Below, piece after piece: positions 1-5,652 of a stretch of DNA of 5,652 bases. The stretch is from assembly GCA_016929305.1 (NCBI GenBank), contig JAFGJC010000299.1:1-5652 (forward strand). The letters run 5' to 3'. The stretch comes from a candidate division CSSED10-310 bacterium (GTDB lineage: Bacteria > CSSED10-310 > JAFGJC01). Numbering within the stretch: the stretch's first letter is position 1; each line of letters opens with the position of its first letter. The translations under genes were made by a program, and so were the position numbers. The notes under the pieces were generated by a model. The model saw only the letters and a program-made list of their open reading frames with translations. It did no database searches and was not told the DNA's origin.

Positions 1-420
1 AAATCGATCACTCAACAGCGTCCATGCGGTATGACCATCGGAAATTGCTTCAATCGCCACAGTGTACACGCCATCGGTTGCGGTCGCTCCGCCATCCAGC
101 AATCCATCCCATTGCACAGAAGCCTCATGGCCGCGTGTCAATTGGTCGCCCATACCAATTAGCGTTCGGACAACAGCGTGATCTTTTTTAATATAAATAT
201 TAACACCAGTCGCGTCTTCGTTTAGGCGGTATCGAATGGTAGCAGGAAAGTTTCCATCGAATTCAAGTTGAATATGCGCGGCGTAAATGTTAGCGAATAC
301 ATCGTTGCTCCAGAAACATATCAACAGGAACACATAAATCAGTACCATGTGATGATATTTCAAGATTTCACCTATGATACTTAGCAATAATTTTGATGCA
401 TAGCGATGTTTTTCAGACAT
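1..420 (-). CDS. Secreted FlgD-Ig-like domain protein, N-terminal part (3' end outside window)
   Basis: Reading from an ATG at 418-420, the minus strand stays open for 140 codons to the left edge, so this is a real gene cut by the window. Support: GGGAGG (428-433) 7 bases upstream, and a start only 14 bases after the previous stop. The N-terminus has a basic region (1-24, with Lys4, Arg6, Lys10, Lys21), then a hydrophobic core (25-37) and a VFA site at 41-43, consistent with a long signal peptide or an anchor. Residues about 52-126 form one FlgD-Ig-like module: TIRYRLNEDATGVNIYIKKD, then VVRTL, QWDGLLDGG (103-111) and DGVYTVAIEA (116-125). The ending GHTAWTLLSDRF (129-140) suggests a further domain beyond the edge. 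Such modules are structural and found in secreted multidomain proteins. The specific function cannot be seen. Met25 would give a shorter signal peptide but has no good ribosome binding site. Confidence 0.85.
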   Translation of the reverse strand, partial: MSEKHRYASKLLLSIIGEILKYHHMVLIYVFLLICFWSNDVFANIYAAHIQLEFDGNFPATIRYRLNEDATGVNIYIKKDHAVVRTLIGMGDQLTRGHEASVQWDGLLDGGATATDGVYTVAIEAISDGHTAWTLLSDRF

Positions 421-434
421 ATGTACACCTCCCG

Positions 435-1814
435 TTATTTGATAAAAGTCATTTTTTTCATCGCTGCAAAATCTCCGGCACGCAGCTGATAGATGTAGAC
501 ACCGGTGGGCACTGAATGCCCGTTTTTATCCTTTCCATCCCATTTCGCGTATCGATATCCCGCGGATTGAAAATCCCCTGAAAAAAGCGACGTAACTTCT
601 TCACCGCGAAGGTTGTGGATGGCTAAAGAGACATTTGAATCCCTCGCCAGGTGATACTGATTGATAGCAACATCTTTCAATACCTGCCTTAAACCCAGCG
701 GCCATCTGATCACGACGGAATCGATCTCGGTATCGAATCCAATCCCGAAATGCACCCAGGGATTGTACTGATGAAAATGGTTATCTCCGCACCGGGTCAG
801 CCGGATCTGGTTCTTCTCCCCGGTGTATAGTGTCACCAGACTATTAACAGCATCCCGGTTGGAAACGGTTCCTTCCAGTATGAATCCCACCCAATTCGCG
901 CCATTGTCCGCAGCATTACGATAGAGGATATGATTAAACTCGGCTGAGGGCATGTATATATCTAAAAATCCGTCGCGGTTGTAATCAAAGAAGCCGCACC
1001 CTTTTCGATCGCCTGTTTTTGTTATTCCTGTGAACTCCGCAACGTCCGCAAATGAGCGTACACCTGGAGATACTTCATCATTGACGAATAAATTGTCGAA
1101 TCCCGGAACTGATCCGCCATCCATAAAAATATCCTGATCACCATCATTATCAAAATCCCCGAATGTCATTCCGCGATGCTTAAATCTTTGATTAATGAAT
1201 CCCACTTCATTGCTCACATCGAAATACGTCCCATCCCTGTTTTCCCACAATTCATCGTACTCCTGATCTTCCGTGCTTCTCGACGCCTTAAAAAAATCGA
1301 GATCGCCATCCAGATCATAATCCGCCCAGCCGCATGTATTGCAATCCCATTCAACGATAAAACCGCCCGGTTTTGGCGCCACAAATCCCATCTCTGCAGA
1401 TACCTCAGTAAATACATTATTATCATTCCGAAGCAAATGTATACCTTCTGTTGTTGCCATAGAAAGATCCCGGTCGCCGTCATTGTCATAATCCACCCAC
1501 ATTGTAGTGCGCGTTCCGTCTTCCAGATTTTCGATCTGCTCCAATGGACTTTGATCAGCGATATCTTGAAAAACACCTCCTTCATTGACATAAATCCGGC
1601 TATACCCTGGTGAATTCCACCGAAGACAAAATATATCCGGATAACCATTGCGGTCAATATCAGACAGTGCCAACCCGCCTTTAGCGAATGGCGCGACAGT
1701 CAAACCGACACTGGCATTGTCGACCACTTCATAGAACGTCAATTCCTGAGACAAGCAGGGGATTGCAGTTAGAATAAAGAAACAACCGATTATAAAACAC
1801 TGTCCCAATTTCAT
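435..1814 (-). CDS. Secreted FG-GAP/VCBS-repeat protein with ASPIC/UnbV module and T9SS-like C-terminal domain
   Basis: This 459-residue protein has an N-terminal signal peptide (about 1-23, cleavage probably near CLSQ). Five Asp-rich FG-GAP/VCBS motifs of the DxDxDGxxD type lie at 52-60, 108-116, 165-173, 220-228 and 277-285. They are spaced 55-57 residues apart, as expected for blades of a calcium-binding beta-propeller. An ASPIC/UnbV module follows at about 318-390, with VHFGIG (354-359) and the VVIRWPLG strand (367-374). The last 60 residues (LAIHNLRGEEV, WDGKDKNGHSVPTGVYIYQL, final KKMTFIK) look like the T9SS type A / FlgD-Ig-like C-terminal domains that direct export and surface attachment in FCB bacteria. 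The role is probably binding or display at the cell surface; no catalytic residues are recognised. The start is supported by a strong AGGGAGG (1820-1826) 5 bases upstream. The next gene begins 14 bases after its stop. Domain calls are firm; ligand and partner are unknown. Confidence 0.92.
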   Translation of the reverse strand: MKLGQCFIIGCFFILTAIPCLSQELTFYEVVDNASVGLTVAPFAKGGLALSDIDRNGYPDIFCLRWNSPGYSRIYVNEGGVFQDIADQSPLEQIENLEDGTRTTMWVDYDNDGDRDLSMATTEGIHLLRNDNNVFTEVSAEMGFVAPKPGGFIVEWDCNTCGWADYDLDGDLDFFKASRSTEDQEYDELWENRDGTYFDVSNEVGFINQRFKHRGMTFGDFDNDGDQDIFMDGGSVPGFDNLFVNDEVSPGVRSFADVAEFTGITKTGDRKGCGFFDYNRDGFLDIYMPSAEFNHILYRNAADNGANWVGFILEGTVSNRDAVNSLVTLYTGEKNQIRLTRCGDNHFHQYNPWVHFGIGFDTEIDSVVIRWPLGLRQVLKDVAINQYHLARDSNVSLAIHNLRGEEVTSLFSGDFQSAGYRYAKWDGKDKNGHSVPTGVYIYQLRAGDFAAMKKMTFIK

Positions 1815-1838
1815 GAATGCCTCCCTACATCGATAAAA

Positions 1839-1867
1839 TTAATAGTTTAACATTCTAGTAAAATCAA
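1839..1867 (-). promoter_or_regulatory. Candidate sigma70-type promoter ahead of the FG-GAP gene
   Basis: In the 65-base AT-rich gap between the fucosidase stop and the FG-GAP start, the minus strand reads TTGATT (1862-1867), a 17-base spacer and TATTAA (1839-1844). Each box matches the bacterial consensus at four of six positions, with ideal spacing. It would place a transcript start roughly 20-30 bases before the ribosome binding site and start codon, allowing expression of the last two genes apart from the transporter genes. AT-rich gaps give such matches by chance, and the promoter consensus of this organism is unknown. Confidence 0.3.
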
Positions 1868-1879
1868 AATATTTAAAGA

Positions 1880-3316
1880 CTATTTGCCGTGAAATTCCTT
1901 CGCACCTCCACCCGTGTTGGAAACTAAATATAATCCCAGTTCCCGTATCGTCGGACATGCCCGGGATTTTTCTATCACCCACCGAACCCTGTTTGTGGAG
2001 ACAGGCGCAAAGCGATCCAATTTTTTATGGCCGATTGTAGTCCCGTTTACAACGGTTTCCCAGTCCGAACCGTTCCAGATTTCAATCCGATACGACTCGA
2101 CTCGCTGTCCCAGGGAAATTTTTTCCTCTGTTTTCGCAACATTGAAACGGACATCATTTCCCAAATCAATCTCAATCCAGCCAGAAGCCATATCTTCATC
2201 AGGAGCCCAGAAAGTTTCGGGATCTTCATCGACAACATGCTGCGCGCTGAATTTCCGCCCAGGTTTTCGAGCAGAGCTTGCTTTCGTTTTTTTCCAGCCA
2301 GCAAAATTTTCTTTAAACGATTCATCGAGCACTGCCCTGAACTCTTTTAATCGAACAATGTCCGGAGCTGCAATAAGCCCCTGATCGTTGGGAGGAACAT
2401 TTAAAAGAAGCGTGCTGTTTCGGCCGACTGATTTATAATAGATATCCAGAAGATGATCGAGCGATTTAACCTGGCTGTCTTGAGACTTATGCCAGAACCA
2501 ACCTGGCCGGATAGACACATCGCACTCTGCGGGATTCCAGACATTTCCATCGATGCCAGCATGACGGACCGGATGCGCCGGCTGCACGCTCCATTCGGTT
2601 TCACGTGCGACCCCACTTTCATTGCCCACCCATCGGATATCCGGGCCTGAAATGGCGATTAGCGCTTTGGGTTGTAAAGTACGGATAACCTTATAATACC
2701 CCTGCCAATCATACTCCTGCTTCTTACCGTTCGGACCTTCTCCGCACGCGCCATCGAACCAGACCTCGGCAATTTCGCCATAATTGGTCAATAACTCAGT
2801 CAGCTGATTTTTATAAAAGTGATTGTACGCGGGTGAATCCCCGTAACATGGCTCGTGCCGGTCCCATGGTGAAAGATATAATCCCGGTTGAATGCCTGCT
2901 TCCCGGCAGGCATCGACAAATTCTCGAACCACATCACCCTCACCATTTTTCCAGGAGCTGTTTTTCACCGAATGTTCGGTATATTGACTCGGCCATAGAC
3001 AGAAGCCGTCATGATGTTTGGCGGTGAGAATGATGTATTTGAATCCTGCCTCCTTAGCAATACTCACCCACTGTTTGGCATCCAACTGCTCAGGATTAAA
3101 ACGTTTCGGGTCTTCGCTGCCGTCCCCCCATTCACTATCGGTGAAAGTGTTGATACCGAAGTGAATGAACATGAGCAATTCAGCTTCCTGCCAATCGAGC
3201 TGCTGAGCTGTCGGAACGGGCGGATACGGCTTTATGCTCTGATCACACATGGTGCATGCTGTAATAATAAATAATAAACTGATCAATGAAAACATCTTTC
3301 TAAAAAAGGTGAACAT
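1880..3316 (-). CDS. GH29 alpha-L-fucosidase lipoprotein with C-terminal F5/8C (CBM32-like) domain
   Basis: This 478-residue enzyme is predicted to hydrolyse terminal alpha-linked L-fucose with retention. Residues 1-20 form a signal peptide ending in the lipobox I-T-A-C, so the mature protein begins at lipidated Cys21 and is probably membrane anchored outside the cytoplasm. GH29 landmarks are IHFGINTF (51-58), AKHHDGFCLW (99-108, sugar-binding His pair), GLYLSPWDRHEP (145-156) and WFDG (186-189), where Asp188 is the expected nucleophile. RWVGNESG (228-235) offers Glu233 as likely acid/base, with Glu241 in ETEW as the alternative. The style resembles subfamily B, which favours branched alpha-1,3/1,4 fucose. 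From about 345 to 465 a discoidin/F5-8C module follows (SGWIEIDLG at 378-386, then RIEIWNGSDWE), a likely glycan-binding domain. The start at residue 1 is chosen because GGAG (3326-3329) lies 9 bases upstream and Arg6/Lys7 form the positive n-region; Met8 is possible. Subfamily and linkage are inferred. Confidence 0.94.
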   Translation of the reverse strand: MFTFFRKMFSLISLLFIITACTMCDQSIKPYPPVPTAQQLDWQEAELLMFIHFGINTFTDSEWGDGSEDPKRFNPEQLDAKQWVSIAKEAGFKYIILTAKHHDGFCLWPSQYTEHSVKNSSWKNGEGDVVREFVDACREAGIQPGLYLSPWDRHEPCYGDSPAYNHFYKNQLTELLTNYGEIAEVWFDGACGEGPNGKKQEYDWQGYYKVIRTLQPKALIAISGPDIRWVGNESGVARETEWSVQPAHPVRHAGIDGNVWNPAECDVSIRPGWFWHKSQDSQVKSLDHLLDIYYKSVGRNSTLLLNVPPNDQGLIAAPDIVRLKEFRAVLDESFKENFAGWKKTKASSARKPGRKFSAQHVVDEDPETFWAPDEDMASGWIEIDLGNDVRFNVAKTEEKISLGQRVESYRIEIWNGSDWETVVNGTTIGHKKLDRFAPVSTNRVRWVIEKSRACPTIRELGLYLVSNTGGGAKEFHGK

Positions 3317-3347
3317 AGGCTTCGTCTCCAGTGCAGGTTATTTTACT

Positions 3348-3584
3348 TTATGCTTTTTTTCTTTTTGCTCTCGCTTTAAGCAAACAAATGACACCGGCTG
3401 CAAAAAGAACGCTTCCGGCAGATATGTTCGTCAGGACACCCGCAAGCAGCGGCACTGCCGGCGTTCCCTTGATAAAAAAAGTCGCGCCCAGGATAATAAC
3501 ACCGAACGAGAGCCAGAAAACTCCCATAATCATCAATGGATCAAATGGCTGCTCGACTTCTGTTAATTTTTTGTTTTCGTTCAT
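3348..3584 (-). CDS. Small two-helix membrane protein of unknown function
   Basis: This 78-residue protein has a polar N-terminus (1-14), a PFDPLMIMGVFW entry into a first hydrophobic segment (about 17-37), a short KGTPAV turn, a second hydrophobic segment (about 45-69) and a strongly basic tail, KARAKRKKA. The basic tail and the Lys-containing N-terminus put both ends in the cytoplasm with a very short periplasmic turn. That topology is opposite to the neighbouring 67-residue protein. Gly, Ala and Ser are frequent in the helices, which allows close packing with each other or with a larger membrane partner. The start is an ATG with GGTGAGG (3591-3597) 6 bases upstream. It is preceded by the longest gap in the block (90 bases) and followed after 31 bases by the fucosidase gene. 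I do not recognise the family. It could be a second accessory protein of the symporter, or an unrelated membrane protein of the same operon. Confidence 0.78.
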   Translation of the reverse strand: MNENKKLTEVEQPFDPLMIMGVFWLSFGVIILGATFFIKGTPAVPLLAGVLTNISAGSVLFAAGVICLLKARAKRKKA

Positions 3585-3642
3585 TTAAAACCTCACCAAA
3601 TATCATACTGGTTTATACAATTTATATATTACCTGTTTTATC

Positions 3643-3659
3643 TTGTGTTGAATTCACAA
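3643..3659 (-). repeat. Short inverted repeat in the gap after the 67-residue membrane protein gene
   Basis: In the 90-base gap between the two small membrane-protein genes, the minus strand carries TTGTG, seven bases and CACAA, a perfect 5-base inverted repeat around a GAATTC core. An overlapping weaker hairpin (ATTCGCA pairing with TGTGAAT with one G-U pair, about 3651-3673) begins right after the upstream stop codon. Neither is followed by a U-run, so this is not a standard intrinsic terminator. It could be an operator or an RNA-processing stem, or chance. The rest of the gap is AT-rich, with TATAAA- and TATGAT-like strings but no matching -35 box. Confidence 0.25.
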
Positions 3660-3674
3660 TCACGATGCGAATCG

Positions 3675-3878
3675 TTAAAAATAGAGATATATGACAATTT
3701 GCGATATCATTATCACCGTGATCCATATCCTGAGATCACGCCATTTCTTTTCATCGGGCGCATCTTTGAAAATGAAACTCTTCGGGCGAATCCATGTCCA
3801 CAGTACACCTCCTGCAAACGTCAATGTCGCCACTATCTTTGACCAGAAAATGGGAAAATCGTTCAGCCATTCGTTCAT
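3675..3878 (-). CDS. Small two-helix membrane protein, possible symporter partner
   Basis: This 67-residue protein belongs to no named family I recognise. It has two hydrophobic segments, about residues 9-29 and 51-66. They are separated by a charged loop, RPKSFIFKDAPDEKKWRDLR (31-50), rich in Lys and Arg. By the positive-inside rule the loop lies in the cytoplasm and both ends face the periplasm. Support that it is a real gene: its ATG lies one base after the symporter stop (TAGCATG), and a strong AAGGAG at 3888-3893, inside the last symporter codons, sits 9 bases upstream. Tryptophans cluster at the membrane edges (W4, W12, W27, W29, W46, W52). Known SSS transporters such as PanF and ActP have adjacent small membrane-protein genes (YhdT, YjcH/DUF485), but I see no clear sequence likeness to those. 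A role as an accessory or stabilising subunit of the symporter is inferred from position only. Confidence 0.82.
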   Translation of the reverse strand: MNEWLNDFPIFWSKIVATLTFAGGVLWTWIRPKSFIFKDAPDEKKWRDLRIWITVIMISQIVIYLYF

Positions 3879-3879
3879 G

Positions 3880-5391
3880 CTATTCAGCTCCTTCCGCTCT
3901 TTTTGTTAAAATATCCTGCATCTCATCATCTTTCATGACCAGACCATACACCAGTCCGTACAGTTTCTCATTCGGATCCGGTCGTGTAAGATAGCTGACA
4001 ATTACGTTAATAATGATCGATGCCAAAAATGACCACCAGGCAATGTAGAGAAATTTCCAGTGGATTACGAAGAATAAATAGCTTGACAGGCAGACACCTC
4101 CCAGCAATCCGAAAAGCCCGCCCCACTGCGTGGCTCTCTTCCAGTAGATACCTATAAGTGTAATACCAAAAGTGGGACCCTGGAAAATTGACAGCATAGT
4201 TGCACCAGCCACAAAAATACCTGGAAATAGTTTGGTCAGCGGAGCGAGTATGATTGCCAGAACGATGAATACCAGCGTCATTATTCGGCCGACTTTCAGG
4301 TAATGCGTATTAGGCGCGTTTTTCACGATCAATCGCTGATATATGTCCTTTGTCAACAACGTCGCTGCAGAGTTGAGTATGGAATCAACGCTGGAAATAA
4401 GCGCCGCCATAAATGAGGCAAACACCAGCCCGGCCAGTCCTGTGGGCAGCAGATTCTTGATCAGCCAGGGATAGGCTTTATCCATATCCGGCCCGGTGAA
4501 TTGAGGATTGAGCGCCAAAGCAATCAATCCTGGAAGCACTGTCACCACGGGAATCAGCATTTTAGGAAACATGGCAAAAACCATCCCTGCTTTTGCATCC
4601 CATTCGCTTCTTGCGCCCAATGTCCGCTGGATCATTGCCTGATTACAACACCACCAGGCGGGAGACATCACAAAAGCCAAACCAAGCAGCACTCCCATCC
4701 AGGGGTACGTCGGATGATCCATTGGAAGAAACAGCTTCAGATGCTCCGGATTGGTCGGGATGATCTTGTCCACCATTGCTCCCCATCCTCCGACAACCCA
4801 TAGCCCGAGAATCGATAATGAAATGCCGCCGATGAACATGATCAGCGTCTGGATGACATCTGTCATGGCCACAGCCGCAAGTCCGCCCGTAATAGTGTAT
4901 ATACCGACAATTGTTGCAGTTATGAGTAATGCGACCCAGACCGGAATACCCAGATATTCATTGAGCATCAGACCGCTTGTCCAGAACAGAACTCCGAGAA
5001 AAAAAATAAGCCAGGATGACCACAAGACAGCTTGTATAATCCTGACAGCCAGGTTATATCTTTTTCCCAGAAATTCAGGCACAGTATATACACCCGCTTT
5101 CCAGTAATAGGGGATGAACAGCAGCGCGGATATCATCATCGCCGGTAGCGCGCCAATCCACTCATAATGTGCCTGTGCAATGCCGAACCTGTAAGCGCCG
5201 CCGGCCGCTCCCACATAATCCGTAGCACCGACCTGTGTTCCGATAATGGACATACTGATGACCCACCAGGGCAGCATGCGTCCGGCCAGAAAGTAATCTG
5301 CATCATCTTTAACAAATCTCTTAAAATAAAAACCGAATGCAGGGATTGCCAACAGATAAGCGACAACGATAAACAGATCAATTCCGTGCAT
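3880..5391 (-). CDS. SGLT-type sodium:solute symporter (SSS family, LeuT fold)
   Basis: This 503-residue inner-membrane protein couples sodium entry to solute uptake. Length and the spread of hydrophobic segments fit the usual 13-14 helices of the family. Landmarks are YFLAGR (33-38), GGLAAVAMTD (169-178, first family signature), NQAMIQRTLGAR (250-261) and the SS pair at 333-334 before DSILNSAATLLTKDIY, which matches the Na2 sodium-site serines of vSGLT. In an alignment from memory to the Vibrio galactose transporter vSGLT, Glu77 matches sugar-binding E88 and Lys277 matches K294. Asp58 replaces Q69 and Ser243 replaces N260. A sugar-like substrate is plausible, but galactose specificity should not be assumed. 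The C-terminal PDPNEKLYGLVYGL segment resembles cytosolic tails common in SSS proteins of glycan loci. The start is ATG in the TAATG overlap with the upstream gene, with AAAGGA at 5400-5405, 8 bases upstream. The fucosidase downstream suggests a monosaccharide such as fucose; this is inference. Confidence 0.95.
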   Translation of the reverse strand: MHGIDLFIVVAYLLAIPAFGFYFKRFVKDDADYFLAGRMLPWWVISMSIIGTQVGATDYVGAAGGAYRFGIAQAHYEWIGALPAMMISALLFIPYYWKAGVYTVPEFLGKRYNLAVRIIQAVLWSSWLIFFLGVLFWTSGLMLNEYLGIPVWVALLITATIVGIYTITGGLAAVAMTDVIQTLIMFIGGISLSILGLWVVGGWGAMVDKIIPTNPEHLKLFLPMDHPTYPWMGVLLGLAFVMSPAWWCCNQAMIQRTLGARSEWDAKAGMVFAMFPKMLIPVVTVLPGLIALALNPQFTGPDMDKAYPWLIKNLLPTGLAGLVFASFMAALISSVDSILNSAATLLTKDIYQRLIVKNAPNTHYLKVGRIMTLVFIVLAIILAPLTKLFPGIFVAGATMLSIFQGPTFGITLIGIYWKRATQWGGLFGLLGGVCLSSYLFFVIHWKFLYIAWWSFLASIIINVIVSYLTRPDPNEKLYGLVYGLVMKDDEMQDILTKRAEGAE

Positions 5392-5652
5392 TATTCTGTT
5401 CCTTTCGTTTGGTTATAATCTTCAATAATATTAGACTCATGCGATTTGGCGCACCTGAATCCATAGCTCGGATAATAAGATCCCGCATCATAATATGAGC
5501 GGAGAGCACACCGCAGTGTCAATGAAAGTGAGTCCCAACCACCGCCCCTGATGACACGATACCCGGTTTTAGACGGATCTTCACGGCCATCATCAGGATT
5601 ATAAGGATATTCTTTATAAAGACTGCTGCACCACTCCCACACATTTCCGGCC
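5391..5652 (-). CDS. SUMF1/FGE-fold domain protein, C-terminal part (5' end outside window)
   Basis: The frame is open to the right edge. About 86 residues are visible, beginning Ala-Gly-Asn-Val-Trp-Glu-Trp-Cys. This AGNVWEW motif, followed by VIRGGGW and a closing YGFRCAK, is the conserved C-terminal signature of the SUMF1 / formylglycine-generating-enzyme family (C-type-lectin-like fold). True aerobic FGEs carry two catalytic cysteines just after the RGG(S/G) motif. Here that stretch reads GWDSLSLTLRCALRS, with only one cysteine in a different setting, so sulfatase activation is doubtful. A structural, binding or other enzymatic role, as in many SUMF1-domain proteins, is more likely. After the domain there is a polar tail of about 17 residues. 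The TAA stop overlaps the ATG of the symporter gene by one base (TAATG), which suggests one transcript and translational coupling. The family call is secure; the function is not. The N-terminal part, including any signal peptide or fused domain, is not visible. Confidence 0.9.
   Translation of the reverse strand, partial: AGNVWEWCSSLYKEYPYNPDDGREDPSKTGYRVIRGGGWDSLSLTLRCALRSYYDAGSYYPSYGFRCAKSHESNIIEDYNQTKGTE

Noticed and set aside
1176..1613. Plus-strand open frame of 145 codons, and an overlapping minus-strand frame at 1214-1657
   Set aside because: Both lie inside the well-supported FG-GAP gene in other frames, show no recognisable domain, and their composition is that of a shadow.
1914..2650. 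Several plus- and minus-strand frames inside the fucosidase gene
   Set aside because: The GH29 and F5/8C domains are continuous in the main frame; these other frames have no recognisable domain.
3354..3365. T-rich run on the plus strand, resembling a terminator tail
   Set aside because: On the coding strand it is the Lys-rich end of the 78-residue protein. There is no stable GC-rich stem beside it and no plus-strand gene to terminate.
3691..3909. Plus-strand frame opposite the 67-residue protein, as an alternative gene
   Set aside because: The minus-strand frame has a strong ribosome binding site, coupled spacing and coherent two-helix topology; the plus frame has no recognisable features.
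4501..5107. Two plus-strand frames of 100 and 118 codons opposite the symporter gene
   Set aside because: They are antisense to a conserved membrane transporter and rich in His, Pro and Thr, as expected from reverse-strand reading of hydrophobic codons.
1..5652. CRISPR arrays, tRNA or rRNA genes, insertion sequences, phage genes
   Set aside because: No regular direct repeats, no transposase-like protein, no terminal inverted repeats and no RNA gene signature were seen by eye on either strand.

Overview
The window is one minus-strand block of seven genes, read from high to low coordinates, with no plus-strand gene I can support. In transcription order they are: the 3' end of a SUMF1/formylglycine-generating-enzyme-fold gene (cut by the right edge); an SGLT-type sodium:solute symporter; a 67-residue and a 78-residue two-helix membrane protein; a GH29 alpha-L-fucosidase lipoprotein with a C-terminal F5/8 type C (CBM32-like) domain; an FG-GAP/VCBS protein with an ASPIC/UnbV module and a C-terminal sorting-type domain; and the first 140 codons of a secreted FlgD-Ig-like protein (cut by the left edge). 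Gene junctions are tight: a 1-base TAATG overlap, then gaps of 1, 90, 31, 65 and 14 bases. The six visible start codons each have a purine-rich Shine-Dalgarno-like sequence 5-9 bases upstream. I see no convincing terminator, RNA gene, mobile element, CRISPR array or tRNA.

Organism: the lipobox, the signal peptides and the C-terminal domain resembling type IX secretion sorting domains indicate a diderm of the Fibrobacterota-Chlorobiota-Bacteroidota (FCB) group or a relative. Strong Shine-Dalgarno sequences at every gene are unlike typical Bacteroidia. I therefore lean to lineages such as Calditrichota, KSB1 or other uncultured FCB relatives. This is an inference from gene style, not a phylogenetic result.

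How it may work: this looks like part of a glycan-use locus. The outer lipoprotein fucosidase would release L-fucose from fucosylated glycans. The symporter, possibly helped by the two small membrane proteins, would import a released sugar or another small solute. The SUMF1-fold, FG-GAP/ASPIC and FlgD-like proteins would act outside the cytoplasm in binding or surface display. SUMF1-fold genes are often near sulfatases, but no sulfatase is visible here and the visible SUMF1 segment lacks the FGE catalytic cysteine motif. Sulfated-fucan use is therefore only a hypothesis.

The least described part is the pair of small membrane proteins beside the symporter. The first is placed one base after the symporter stop codon, with its ribosome binding site inside the symporter's last codons.
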